Positions 34,641 through 44,292 of a DNA stretch of 63,314 nucleotides are shown one piece after another (position 1 is the stretch's first letter; each line of letters begins with the position of its first letter). The translations under genes were made by a program, and so were the position numbers. The notes beneath the pieces are model-generated. The model was not told the DNA's origin. It saw only the letters and a list, made by a program, of their open reading frames with translations, and did no database searches. Source of the stretch: Paractinoplanes durhamensis (GTDB lineage: Bacteria > Actinomycetota > Actinomycetes > Mycobacteriales > Micromonosporaceae); contig NZ_BOML01000089.1 of NCBI RefSeq assembly GCF_016862175.1, positions 1 to 63,314 on the forward strand, written 5' to 3'.

Positions 34641-35155
34641 ACGAGGTCCACTCCGCCCGCTGCGGTCGGCGTCGCAGTGGCCTCGGACAGCCGGAAGGAG
34701 AAGCTCGATGGCGCGTCGGCGCTGTTGACGAGCACGTCCTCCTTGACCCGGTCGGTCGCCACGTGCTCGACCAGGTCGACCCGCGGCCAGGCGCCGGCGT
34801 GTTTCGACCAGGTCCACTAGATCTTGCCGGCGAGGCTGCATGCGGCGAACCGGATCGACTGGACCAGGGTGGCGATGGACGGCATGGGTGGTCATCGGTT
34901 TCGCGAATAGGTCGCCCCCATGGTGGAACCATCGACAGTCGCCGCCGGTGACAGCCCTACGGATCTCGTTCAAGTTCGCGCCGACGACGGTGTGGTCAGG
35001 ACGATGCCGGCGCTGGTGTCCAGCAAGTGCACCTGACGTCCGCGTTCGCCACACGCGCCGCCCAGGGCCTGTCGTCAACCCGATGATCCAGCCCGATGTG
35101 CTCCCGGCTGAACAGAGCATTGCGCACACCATCGAACTGACTACGCTCAGCGGTC
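34641..35155. other. Gene-free stretch with a possible RHS-type remnant
   Basis: On the reverse strand, about 34790-34630, the frame reads ATDRVKEDVLVNSADAPSSF then SFRLSEATATPTA, reminiscent of the early part of large RHS/polymorphic toxin proteins. It is not connected to a start or to repeats. The rest (34800-35155) shows no gene I can support. Confidence 0.35.
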
Positions 35156-35197
35156 GTGGATGGACACGCGATCGGACTGTCCTCAGCCGTCAGTGCC

Positions 35198-36742
35198 ATG
35201 GAGGAGTCCTTCGTCCTCGACCAGCAGGCGGCCGCGGTGCTCGCCGCTGAGGCGGAGGAGACCGGCCGGGCCGTGAGGAACGTCGAACTGGAGTTGCGGG
35301 GCCAGGCGCTGGTCGCCGACGTTCTGCTTCGTCAAGCCGAGACCACGGGAGAGGCCACCCGAATCCTGCGGACTTTGGAGTACCGTGCGGCCGAGCATCA
35401 GCTGATCATGTTGCAGGCCCGTGTCCACCGGCTGCTCTCCCGGGTCGCCGCGAACATGGGCGACTATGCCGACCAACTCGATCACGCGCTGCGCGGGCTC
35501 CAATTGCTGCCGGCCCACGCGAGTCCGCGCATCCGGATCATGCATCTCATGGCGCTCGCCGAGGCGCTCTTCCGTACTCGGTCCACCGAGTCGGCGGTAC
35601 GGCGTTACCAGGAGGCCGAGCAGGTTGCCCTGGCCGCCGGCGACACTTTGTTCTGCTCCTATGTCGTCAACGACATGGCGTATTGCCTCTACGCGGCCGG
35701 CCAGGCGCAACGCGCCGAATCGGCGATGATTCGGCTACTCGCACTCCTGGAGAGCGAGGGCAGCCAGCCGCTCCCGGCGATGCTCGACACGCTGGCCCGC
35801 ATCCAGCTCGCCCAACGCCACACCGAGGACGCGATCCAGACCGCGAAACGGCTGGTTGCCTGCAATCAGAGCGACACGGACTATCCGGAAGGGCCGGCCG
35901 AGGCCGCGCTCACTATGGCAGCCGCGTACCACCAAGCGGGCGCACTGACGGACGCGCAGACGGCCCTGGACCGGGCGCGGGAACTCTCAGCCGGACCCGA
36001 ACTGGCCAGGGTCCAGGCCAACGTGCTGCGCGAACAGGCGGAACTGCACGCCACCAGCGGCGACTTCCCGGCCGCGTTCGCCGCCTACAAGGCGTACCAC
36101 GAGGCCAGCGAGCAACTCAGTTCCCGCGAACGGGAAGCGCAGGCCCGGATCCGGCATGCCGCCTTCGAGACCGCGGAGGCCCGGCGGGACGCCGAGAACT
36201 TCCGTGAGCAGTCACTGCGCGACGCGCTCACTGGCCTGCGCAACCGCCGGCACGTCGACGCCCAGTTGCCGGCGCTGCTCACCACCGCCACCGCCGCCCA
36301 GCCGCTGGCGGTCGCGATCGTGGACGTCGACCACTTTAAACGGATCAACGACACCTGGTCGCACGAGATCGGCGACCAGGTGCTGATCGCGATCGCTGGC
36401 CTACTAGGACCGGCTGTGCCGGCCGAAGGGGTCGGCGTCGGCGGCTTCACCGCCCGCCTCGGCGGCGAGGAGTTCCTCGTCGTGATCGCAGGCTTGGCCG
36501 AAGCCGACGTGCTGGACCGGCTCGAGAAGCTGCGCCTTGCGGTGGAGTGCTATCCCTGGCAGTTGCTCACCGGGGACCTTCCCGTGACCGTCAGCATCGG
36601 AGTGGCCGGCGGGTGGCATCCGGCCCGATCAACCGACGTCCTCGGCGACGCCGACCGCAACCTGTACGCCGCGAAGCGGAGCGGTCGTAACCGTCTTTGT
36701 GGGCAGCTGACCCGCACGACCGTGCGCTCGACCACGGACTGA
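35198..36742 (+). CDS. Diguanylate cyclase with TPR-type N-terminal sensor region
   Basis: 514 residues from ATG 35198; an in-frame GTG at 35156 is possible and neither start has a clear ribosome binding site. Residues 1-320 are helical repeats of TPR type (AESAMIRLLALLESEG, LARVQANVLREQAELHATSG), ending in a short coiled coil. The GGDEF domain covers the last 170 residues: DALTGLRNRRHVDAQLP, DVDHFKRINDTW and the active-site GGEEF in ARLGGEEFLVVI, so c-di-GMP synthesis is expected. No RxxD inhibition site precedes the motif. No membrane segment: a cytosolic enzyme likely regulated by protein partners. Confidence 0.9.
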   Translation: MEESFVLDQQAAAVLAAEAEETGRAVRNVELELRGQALVADVLLRQAETTGEATRILRTLEYRAAEHQLIMLQARVHRLLSRVAANMGDYADQLDHALRGLQLLPAHASPRIRIMHLMALAEALFRTRSTESAVRRYQEAEQVALAAGDTLFCSYVVNDMAYCLYAAGQAQRAESAMIRLLALLESEGSQPLPAMLDTLARIQLAQRHTEDAIQTAKRLVACNQSDTDYPEGPAEAALTMAAAYHQAGALTDAQTALDRARELSAGPELARVQANVLREQAELHATSGDFPAAFAAYKAYHEASEQLSSREREAQARIRHAAFETAEARRDAENFREQSLRDALTGLRNRRHVDAQLPALLTTATAAQPLAVAIVDVDHFKRINDTWSHEIGDQVLIAIAGLLGPAVPAEGVGVGGFTARLGGEEFLVVIAGLAEADVLDRLEKLRLAVECYPWQLLTGDLPVTVSIGVAGGWHPARSTDVLGDADRNLYAAKRSGRNRLCGQLTRTTVRSTTD

Positions 36743-36814
36743 CCAAACCCGCGGGCCGCGGCGGCAATACACCCGGAGCCACTTTCGTCGTGAAGGTGCA
36801 GGTCACGGGTAGCG

Positions 36815-37107
36815 CGGGAGGCTGATGTCCAGGTACGGCGACAGGATCCTGCTGGGCAGCCCGATGGGAACGTCCGGGCCCCGAGGATCATGACAACTCT
36901 CGTTTCCGGGCTCAACTTCAACGGCAAAACCATCCACCCCATCACGACGTACGCCATGAGCGGTCTGGGAAACACCGAGCGCGACTATGCCGCCTCCTGC
37001 CCCGGAGCGAAGCTCGGGAAGTTCTCGCCGTCCGCGGCGAGGAGGTCGCCGACGCCGAGCCGGCCGGCGAAGCCTGGCTGCGCCGCATCGGCTTGCTTAC
37101 TCGCTGA
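36815..37107 (+). pseudogene. Flavodoxin-family protein fragment with two frameshifts
   Basis: Reading across frames gives YGDRILLGSPM, then WNVRAPRIMTTLVSGLNF after a one-base shift, continuing NGKTIHPITTYAMSGLGNTE, and after a second shift near 37020 EVLAVRGEEVADAEPAGEAW and LRRIGLLTR then stop. Together these match the C-terminal half of flavodoxin-4-type proteins. The N-terminal FMN-phosphate loop is absent. Clearly non-functional. Confidence 0.75.
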
Positions 37108-37149
37108 TCAGGAGCCGGGCCGAGCCGCGGCGTTGTTGTCAGTGACCTG

Positions 37150-37395
37150 ATCCCGCCGATTCACTTCCAAAACCGTACAAACCTCGTTATACGTCTGAAA
37201 AATTGTAAATTAATTATAGGTACTATCAAAGCCGCAGAGGTACCTGCGGGGGATCACCCGTCGTCGCCGGTGCACTGGTGCACGCCAACGCGTCTCCGAC
37301 GGCGGATTGTTGGGGTTTCATTGATTCCGGCGCCGACCGGCCGATGTTAGATCGAGAGCCCCACCCGGTCAGCCGTGAGAACAGGAAGCAGCGAG
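37150..37395. promoter_or_regulatory. AT-rich leader of the FIST-GGDEF operon
   Basis: The patch about 37166-37225 is far below the window average in GC (for example AAAATTGTAAATTAATTATA) and lies 170-230 bp before ATG 37396. It is the only AT-rich upstream region nearby and a natural place for a promoter or an xenogeneic-silencer site. No defined -10/-35 pair is claimed. Confidence 0.4.
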
Positions 37396-38586
37396 ATGCA
37401 TGATGGCGACGAGCGTCGGCGTCTAGGGCACGGCAGCAGCATCGCCACCGACGCGGACAAGGCCGCACGAGAGTGTGTTCAGGAGGCGCTCGGCGGCCGG
37501 AATCCGGAGTCAGCGGATCTGATGGTCGTCTTCCCGTCTGTGGAGTACGACCCGCACGTGTTCTTCAGTGCGGCGGCGGACGCGGCGGCACCGGCACAGG
37601 TGGTCGGGTGCAGCTCGCACGCCGGGTTCGTCTCGGGCAACTCCGGCGCGATGGACGCGGTGGCGATTTACCTCCCGGCGGACGACCTAAGCTTCGGCAT
37701 CGCGGCGGTGGCACCCATTGGCACGGCCGTTTTCGCGTGCGCCCAGGAGGTCACCACCCGGGCGCGCGAACGTGCCGGGGATCAGGGAGACCACGCGGTC
37801 CTGCTTGTGTTGTCGGACGGCCTGGCGGGCGACCAACGAGAGATCGTCCGGGGTAGCTACTCCGTGACCGGCGCTACAGTTCCGCTCGTGGGTGCGGCCG
37901 CCTCCGACGACCTCTCCATGTCGGGTACGTATCAGTTCGCCGAGGGCGAGGTGATGTCGAATGGTCTGATCGCGGTTTGGATCAACGCTCCGTACCCGCT
38001 AGGTATCGGAGTCGAGCACGGCTGGCACCCGATCGGCGAGCCCATGGTGGTGACCCGGGCCGAAGGAAACGTCATCCACGAGCTGGACGGCCGCCCGGCC
38101 GCAGAGGTCTATCTCTTTCAGCGCAGCACCGACCCTGCTCCGGCCCAGAACTACGGGTCCCCGGAACGCACGTTCGCGGCGGACACCTTCAACCATCCTC
38201 TTGGACTGGCGAACGCATCCGGCCGATTGGACGGTCGGCATATTCTCGGCCGGACCGATGAGGGCGCCCTGATCATGTTCGGTCACGTGAGCGAGCAGTC
38301 GGTCGTACAAGTGATGGCCGGTGACGCCGACGATCTCGTGCGAGCCGCCGGACGGGCCGCGGCCCAGGCTGCCGAGCAGCTCGACCGGCCGTCCCGCGGC
38401 GCTCTGATCTTCAGCTGCACGGGCCGCATCGCCCCGCTCGGCGCGCAGGTGGCCGCGGAGACCGCGGCCATCAGCGCCGGACTCGGTGACGTTCCGGTCG
38501 CCGGCTTCTTCACCTTCGGTGAATTCGCCCGAGTGACCGGCTCAACCGGCTTCCACAACGCAACAGTGGTCGTCCTGGCCGTTTGA
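37396..38586 (+). CDS. FIST-domain sensor protein
   Basis: 396 residues from ATG 37396 (AGGAAGCAGCGAG before it); GTG 37375 is the longest option. FIST N (about 25-205; VVGCSSHAGFVSGNSGAMDA split, LLVLSDGLAGDQREIVRG, LVGAAASDDL) and FIST C (about 215-385; EGNVIHELDGRPAAEVYL, GALIFSCTGR) are complete, ending GFFTFGEFARVTG. FIST domains are small-ligand sensors, thought to bind amino acids. The gene is 3 bp upstream of a GGDEF protein, so it probably controls c-di-GMP synthesis by that enzyme. No membrane segment. Confidence 0.92.
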   Translation: MHDGDERRRLGHGSSIATDADKAARECVQEALGGRNPESADLMVVFPSVEYDPHVFFSAAADAAAPAQVVGCSSHAGFVSGNSGAMDAVAIYLPADDLSFGIAAVAPIGTAVFACAQEVTTRARERAGDQGDHAVLLVLSDGLAGDQREIVRGSYSVTGATVPLVGAAASDDLSMSGTYQFAEGEVMSNGLIAVWINAPYPLGIGVEHGWHPIGEPMVVTRAEGNVIHELDGRPAAEVYLFQRSTDPAPAQNYGSPERTFAADTFNHPLGLANASGRLDGRHILGRTDEGALIMFGHVSEQSVVQVMAGDADDLVRAAGRAAAQAAEQLDRPSRGALIFSCTGRIAPLGAQVAAETAAISAGLGDVPVAGFFTFGEFARVTGSTGFHNATVVVLAV

Positions 38587-38589
38587 GCG

Positions 38590-40083
38590 ATGATAGGTGC
38601 AGAAATGCGGACGGTGCCCGACAGTGAGGTAGAACGCTTGACCGAGGAGGTCAGCCGGCTGCGCAGCGAGTTGGCCGCCTCCCGAGCCGCCTCGACCCGA
38701 GCACTCGCCCGGGCGACCCGCCTGGCTCAGTTGGTCAGTGCACTCGGTCAGCGTACCGACGTCACCGACATCCTCGAACGCGCGGTGTGCGAGGTGGCCG
38801 AGCAGTTCGGCGCCGACATCGTCGCCGTCTTCACCCCGGCCCGCGACGGCGTTCTCACTGCGGCGCAATGGGGCTTCGCGGCCCGCGACCTTCCGGCCGG
38901 CGCTCTAACCCATCTGGCGCCGACCGGACAGTTGTCGGCTGCGGCCCCGGTCAAAGCCGGGCCGATAGCTGATTTCGTCCTGCCACCGTGGCTGCTCGCC
39001 AGCCGCCCCCGGCACGTCGCATGGAGTCTCTTGACTGCCCGCGAAGAGCACCTGGGGTATTTGCTGCTATTGCGGCGCGGCGATACTCCGTTCGAATCGG
39101 CTGAGGTACAGGAATTGGCCTCGGTCGGCAGCCGCATCGCTCTTGCCGTCGACAACGCCCGTCTGTACGTAAGATCGCAGGAGCAATTGCGCCGCCTGCA
39201 GCAACTGCACAACGCCACGGCTGCGCTCGCCGTCGTTGTCGACGTCGATCAGGCGGTACGCGACATCGCCGAGATGCTCGTCGCCGCCGGGCCGGTGGAG
39301 GGGGCCGCCATCTACCTGACCGGTCCGGAAGGCGACGTCCTGGCCGCCCGCGCCGGCACCATCGACGACTGCCCGTCGGTCCTCGAGGCGGACGAGCCAG
39401 TCGAGCTCCCCGACACGATGCTCTTCGATCTCGGCATTGACGGGTCGAGCCTGGGGCGGCTGCTCCTGATCGGCGCTCACGCCGATACCGTCGAGCAAAG
39501 GTCCTTTCTGGAACACCTTGCCGATGTCGGTGCGCTCGTGTTGGAGCGGGCCACGCTGTTCGCCCGGATCCGCGCGCAGGCCGAGACGGACGTGCTGACC
39601 AGCCTGCCGAACCGGTGGCTGTTCATGGATCGGTTGTCGGCCGCGGTGGCGCGGTGCCGGCAACACTCGACCGACCTCGCGGTGTTCTTCATCGATCTCG
39701 ACGGCTTCAAACAGATCAACGATCGGTACGGGCACGACGCGGGCGACCAATTGCTGGTTCAGACGGCGCAACGTTTGTCCGGGTCGGTCGGCGCGGCGGC
39801 AACGACGGCTCGGCTCGGCGGGGACGAGTTCGTCGTTCTCCTGGAGGGCTGCACCGCGGACCACGCCGAAGCGTACGTCGCACCGAATATCCAACGCGCG
39901 CTCGATACACCTTCCCGGCTGCAGCTGGTCGACGGCGTCGTGCAGGTGAGGGGTGGGGGCAGTATCGGCATCGGCACCGCCGAAGCGACCGGATACGACG
40001 TGTCGGCGTTGATGCGGGCCGCGGACGCGGCTATGTACGCCGCGAAACAGGCGCGTCGCAGGCTCTCGCTCGCCGCCGGCTGA
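38590..40083 (+). CDS. GAF-GGDEF diguanylate cyclase
   Basis: 497 residues from ATG 38590, or ATG 38605 (MRTVPDSEVER). An N-terminal coiled coil (EVERLTEEVSRLRSELAAS) leads to two GAF-like domains (about 45-195 and 200-320) and a GGDEF domain (about 330-495): DVLTSLPNRWLFMDRL, DLDGFKQINDRYG and the active-site GGDEF in ARLGGDEFVVLL. Dimerisation through the coiled coil would pair the GGDEF domains. Together with the FIST protein just upstream it forms a compact ligand-to-c-di-GMP unit. No EAL or HD-GYP phosphodiesterase is encoded in the window. Confidence 0.93.
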   Translation: MIGAEMRTVPDSEVERLTEEVSRLRSELAASRAASTRALARATRLAQLVSALGQRTDVTDILERAVCEVAEQFGADIVAVFTPARDGVLTAAQWGFAARDLPAGALTHLAPTGQLSAAAPVKAGPIADFVLPPWLLASRPRHVAWSLLTAREEHLGYLLLLRRGDTPFESAEVQELASVGSRIALAVDNARLYVRSQEQLRRLQQLHNATAALAVVVDVDQAVRDIAEMLVAAGPVEGAAIYLTGPEGDVLAARAGTIDDCPSVLEADEPVELPDTMLFDLGIDGSSLGRLLLIGAHADTVEQRSFLEHLADVGALVLERATLFARIRAQAETDVLTSLPNRWLFMDRLSAAVARCRQHSTDLAVFFIDLDGFKQINDRYGHDAGDQLLVQTAQRLSGSVGAAATTARLGGDEFVVLLEGCTADHAEAYVAPNIQRALDTPSRLQLVDGVVQVRGGGSIGIGTAEATGYDVSALMRAADAAMYAAKQARRRLSLAAG

Positions 40084-40230
40084 GGGATCATCCGGGACGG
40101 CTCCCGGCTCTACTGCGGCGGACCTGCTCCGCTGCTCGACGCGGTCCGAACGGCTCTGCACCGCACGACCACATCGCGAGCTGCGGCAGCGACGAGCTGA
40201 CGACGGGCCGCCGAGCTACCCGGTCGCCGG

Positions 40231-41475
40231 GTGTGGTGGAACCACGATGGCAGATGGCAACGGCAATGTCGTCAGTCAGGTCGCCTCGGTCGCCCCTACC
40301 AACCCGACATGCTGCTGGTCGGCCTCGGATTCAACGACATGGGCTGGTTCGTCAGCGGCCCGGACGGCACGCTCGCCAGCATGAAGACCCTTGTCGACGA
40401 GGCCCGTGCGGCCAACCCGGCGGTCAAATTCGCGCTGGCCAACGTTCCTCAGCGTACCTTCATCGGGGGGCGCGACGACTTGCCGGTCAACACCGACGCT
40501 TACAACGGCATGCTGGCCAGGGCGATCCCGACCTGGAGCACCGCCCGATCGCCGGTGGCACTTGTCGACTGGCGCGGCAACTACAGTTGCGAGACGGGCG
40601 GCTGCCCGGCCGGTTACGACGGCCTGCACCCCAACGCCCTCGGCGAGTACCAGATCGCGCAGGCCTTCGAGCGGACCCTGCACGACAGCTACGGCCTCGG
40701 CGCCTCCGTGCCCGCTGTCCCCGCCCAGATCCCGGCACGACCGACCCCCGCTGCGTACCCGATCAATGCCGAGACCGTTCCCGGTGGCATCAAGGTGACC
40801 TGGATTCCAGTGTTCGGGGCACTCGGCTACGACGTCCGGTCACGGCTGCAGGGCCAGTCCACCTGGACCGAATCCCACGTGGGGACGAATGGCAAATACA
40901 CCACCTGGACCAGTAACGGCCAGGTGTGGGAATACCAGGTCCGTACCAACAACGGTGACAATCTCAAGTCGGATGTCGATGTCTCCTGGGGTGCCGCGAC
41001 CGGCGCCTACACCGACACGATCGATCGATACGAGCTCATCGTCTGGGACCGGGACACCCCCGGCGCGTTCATCGGCGGCACCGCGGTGAAGAGCAGATCG
41101 GTGCACTTTGACGGGCTGATCCCCGGCCACCGCTACGACGTGTGGGTGGCGACCTGGAACGCCGCAGGCGGGGGACTGCCCGGTGGCGCCCGTCCAGTCA
41201 CCATCGGTGCCGGGACTCCACCCGCACCGAGCAACTTGAGCGTCGTCTCGACCGACCCCACCACGGTCCAACTGAGCTGGAGCGGTTCGAGCGTGGCAGC
41301 CGGGTACCGGGTGTGGGTTCGCAATGTCAACAACGGTAGCCAAGCCACGGCCGACGAGAACATCATCCGGGGCACCACCAACGGCATCACCTATCTCTGC
41401 GTCACCGCGGTCAACGGGACAGCCGAGTCCGGAAAATCCAACTGCGTGCTTGCACCACGACCCGCAGGTAGCTGA
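40231..41475 (+). pseudogene. SGNH/GDSL hydrolase with FN3 domains, 5'-truncated
   Basis: From about residue 25 the frame is coherent: PDMLLVGLGFNDMGWFVSG holds the block III GxND and GYDGLHPNALGEYQIA the block V DxxH. The block I Ser motif (GDS) and the signal peptide, which should lie about 150 residues upstream, are absent; the sequence before 40290 is unrelated. Two to three fibronectin type III-like domains follow (KVTWIPVFGALGYDVRSR, VQLSWSGSSVAAGYRVWVRN). Without the nucleophile and export signal it is probably dead, though the remaining frame is open for 414 codons and its loss may be recent. Confidence 0.7.
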
Positions 41476-41595
41476 CCACCGCCCTGCGCATACCCGGTGG
41501 CGACGCGATGTCTCCGAGTCCCCGGGCATCCGTATCGCGATCGGCTGATCGTCACGGCCGGGCCACAGATGACCAACGGCAGGCGTCATAGGAGC

Positions 41596-43620
41596 ATGAC
41601 TTCGAAACAGCTGTGGCGCGGACTGCTCGTCAGCCTCGCGGCCACCGCCCTGATGGGATCGGCAGGTGTCGCGTTTGCCGGTACGCCAACCGAGGGGCGC
41701 GTCATCCTGCCCTCCCCGGTGAGCGAACCGCCGACCGGCGAGTCCATGACGGCCGATCCGAGCACCGAGCTGCACATGCGCGTGTTCCTCGCCGGCCGGG
41801 ACGGCGCCGGGCGCGTCCGCACCGCGTTGGCCGTCTCCGATCCGGACAGTCCCCTCTATGCCGACTTCCTGACCCCGGCGCAGTACCGGCTCCGCTTCGG
41901 AGCCACCCAGGAGCAGGCCGCTCAGGTGCGGGACTGGCTCACCGGCCAGGGCATGACCGTCACCGTCAGCACCGAGCACTACCTGGCGGTGGATGCCACG
42001 GTGGGGCAGGCGGCGACCGCGTTCGGCACCGAGTTCCGGGCCTACCACATGGGGACAGGCAAGGAGTCCTACTGGCAGATCGTGCCGGTCGGTGACGTGT
42101 CGGTGCCGGCCGGCATCGGCCGGGCCGTCGCCGCCGTCAACGGCCTGACCGCCTTCGCCTGGGGTGCGTCGGCACCGAGGTCGGACAGCCGGTCGACCGG
42201 CAGCCGGCAGGCGCTGGAGGTCCCGCCGGCGCAGTCGGCCCGGACCGCGGCCGTTGGAGACGACACGTACCCGTGTTCGCACTACTGGGGCGAACACCGG
42301 GTGAGCATTCCCATGGCGTACGGCCGGACCGCCGCACCCACGGAGATTTGCGGGTACACGCCCACCCAGATGCGCCAGGCCTATGGCGTGCAGGGCAGCC
42401 CGTACACGGGAAAGGGCGCGAGTGTGGCGATCGTGCTGGACGGACGCTCGCCCACCATGGAGGCCGACGCGAACAGGTTCTTCGCGGCGCACGGGGTCGC
42501 CGGGTTCAAACCGGGTCAGTACACCGAGAACCTTCCGCCCGATTTTGACTGCTCGGAGTGGCCTGACGGTGACAACCCGGAGGAGGCGCTGGACGTGGAG
42601 ACCGTGCACATGATCGCGCCGGACGCCGAGGTCGTGTTCGTGAGCGCCGGTTGTGCCTACGGCGAGTACGACTTCCTCGACGCGCACACCCGCGTGGTTG
42701 ACGACCACCTGGCCGACGTGGTCAGCAACTCGTGGCCGGGCATCGAGTCGGACACCTCACCCGCCATGATCACCGCCTGGGAGCTGATCCTGCAGCAGGG
42801 CGCGATCGAGGGGATCGGGATGAACTTCGCTTCCGGCGACTACGGCGACGGCAGCGACGACAGCCTTGGTAAGGCCAAGGTGCCGTTCCCTACCTCCGAC
42901 CCGTGGGCTACCGGTGTCGGTGGCACGAGCCTGGCGATCGGGGCCGGCGGCAAGGTACTGGGCGAATGGGGCTGGGGTGACACGGTCACGGCGATCACCG
43001 ATTCCGGGTACGCGGTGACCCCGCCGGGCACGTTCCTGATGGGTTCCGGCGGCGGGCTCAGCACGAAGATCGCCCAGCCGGCCTATCAGCGCGGCGTGGT
43101 TCCGGAAACGCTGGCTACTGCGGGCGGCACGGTCCCGGCGCGCCGGGTGGTGCCGGACGTGTCCGCCGATGCCGGGGCGTTCTGGCTGGTCGGCTACACC
43201 GCGCCGGGTGAGCCTGCGCCGGTCGAGCCGGGCGATCCCGGCCCGTCCGACACCGACCCCGCTCCCGGTCCGCCGGTCTACGCCGAGCGGCCGGTGGGCG
43301 GTGGCACGAGTGGGTCGTCGCCGTTGCTGGCCGCGCTCGAGGCGGACGCGAAGCAGGCCACCGGCCATGCTCTCGGCTTCGTCAACCCCGCCCTGTATCG
43401 ACTGGCCGGCACCCGCGCTGTACACGACATCCTCCCGGTGAATCCGCACGACCCGCCGATCACGGCGGGCATCAAGTACTGCACCGGTGACGCCGACGCG
43501 GAACCGTGCCTGACCACGCTCGGCGCGAACCTGGGCCTCACCGTGACCCCCGGCTTCGACGACGTGACCGGCATCGGAACCCCGACCAATTCCTTCATCA
43601 CGGCGTTCCGCCGCTTCTGA
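41596..43620 (+). CDS. Secreted S53-family serine-carboxyl peptidase (sedolisin type)
   Basis: 674 residues from ATG 41596, with AGGAGC just before. Signal peptide (LLVSLAATALMGSAGVAFA), a pro-kumamolisin activation domain (about 35-185; YADFLTPAQYRLRFGATQEQ), then the S53 catalytic domain. The Glu/Asp pair lies in NPEEALDVETVHM, the oxyanion region in SNSWPGIESD, and the nucleophile in GGTSGSSPLLAAL. The C-terminal DDVTGIGTPT is the calcium-binding loop. The enzyme is expected to mature by cleavage of its propeptide outside the cell and to work at acidic pH. A Pro/Asp-rich insert (EPAPVEPGDPGPSDTDPAPG) precedes the nucleophile strand. Confidence 0.93.
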   Translation: MTSKQLWRGLLVSLAATALMGSAGVAFAGTPTEGRVILPSPVSEPPTGESMTADPSTELHMRVFLAGRDGAGRVRTALAVSDPDSPLYADFLTPAQYRLRFGATQEQAAQVRDWLTGQGMTVTVSTEHYLAVDATVGQAATAFGTEFRAYHMGTGKESYWQIVPVGDVSVPAGIGRAVAAVNGLTAFAWGASAPRSDSRSTGSRQALEVPPAQSARTAAVGDDTYPCSHYWGEHRVSIPMAYGRTAAPTEICGYTPTQMRQAYGVQGSPYTGKGASVAIVLDGRSPTMEADANRFFAAHGVAGFKPGQYTENLPPDFDCSEWPDGDNPEEALDVETVHMIAPDAEVVFVSAGCAYGEYDFLDAHTRVVDDHLADVVSNSWPGIESDTSPAMITAWELILQQGAIEGIGMNFASGDYGDGSDDSLGKAKVPFPTSDPWATGVGGTSLAIGAGGKVLGEWGWGDTVTAITDSGYAVTPPGTFLMGSGGGLSTKIAQPAYQRGVVPETLATAGGTVPARRVVPDVSADAGAFWLVGYTAPGEPAPVEPGDPGPSDTDPAPGPPVYAERPVGGGTSGSSPLLAALEADAKQATGHALGFVNPALYRLAGTRAVHDILPVNPHDPPITAGIKYCTGDADAEPCLTTLGANLGLTVTPGFDDVTGIGTPTNSFITAFRRF

Positions 43621-43625
43621 CCGAC

Positions 43626-43660
43626 CGTGGGCCGGGGGAGAGACGCCCGCCCGGCCCACG
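43626..43660. terminator. Hairpin terminator after the S53 protease gene
   Basis: Perfect 11-bp arms (CGTGGGCCGGG and CCCGGCCCACG) with a 13-base loop, starting 6 bp after the stop codon. No T tract. Confidence 0.75.
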
Positions 43661-43817
43661 TCGGCCGACTGCCATGGCTGCGGCTCGTCGCCACAATCCG
43701 GCCGCACCAGTCGGACGGATTCCAGTGGCTTTGCCGCGCCCTGAGGAGAGGATGAGTGTTCTCGTGGGGTTGGTGCGAGATGATCGTCTGCAGGCTAGCC
43801 GGCAAAGGGAGTCGACG

Positions 43818-44288
43818 ATGGCGCGTTTCACGGTCGTGCAAGAGGTCGGCGCACCGGCTGGCGTTGTCTGGGCTGCTCTGGTCGACTGGCCGCGGCATGG
43901 CCGGTGGGCGCCGCTGACCGTGGTGCGTACCGTGACGCCACGCCCGGACGGTGTCGGTGCCAAGTTCGTGGCGCGTACGGGGGTAGGCCCGCTGGCCTTC
44001 GACGACCCGATGACGGTGACGCTGTGGCAGCGGCCGACCGGTGACGGTTCCGCCGATGAGCCGGGGCGGTGCGAGGTGGCCAAATCAGGTCGTGTGGTGC
44101 ACGGCCGGGCCTGGTTCTCGGTGCAGCCGTTGCCAGGTTCCCGAAGCCGGGTGGTGTGGGACGAGGACGTGACGGTGTCCCCGCGCCGGATCATGCGCTT
44201 CGCCGGCCCTCTGCTGTCGGCCGCGGGCCGGCTGGGTTTCACGGCAACGTTGCGCGCGTTCGCCAAGGACGTTGAGCAGGGCCGGTAG
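43818..44288 (+). CDS. SRPBCC (polyketide cyclase/START-like) family protein
   Basis: 156 residues from ATG 43818, which has AAAGGGAG nine bases upstream; the longer open frame runs back into the protease gene. FTVVQEVGAPAGVVWAALVD and WPRHGRWAPLTVVRTVTP mark the start of the SRPBCC helix-grip fold, and the C-terminal helix is complete (GRLGFTATLRAFAKDVEQ). Such proteins bind small hydrophobic ligands in a deep cavity. Nothing in the neighbourhood identifies the ligand. Confidence 0.85.
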   Translation: MARFTVVQEVGAPAGVVWAALVDWPRHGRWAPLTVVRTVTPRPDGVGAKFVARTGVGPLAFDDPMTVTLWQRPTGDGSADEPGRCEVAKSGRVVHGRAWFSVQPLPGSRSRVVWDEDVTVSPRRIMRFAGPLLSAAGRLGFTATLRAFAKDVEQGR

Positions 44289-44292
44289 CCCC

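Noticed and set aside
33692..34762. A 356-codon reverse-strand frame starting MATDRVKEDVLVNS
   Set aside because: Only the first 40 codons resemble anything (an RHS-like remnant); the rest is antisense to the GH127 fragment and to the 118-residue gene.
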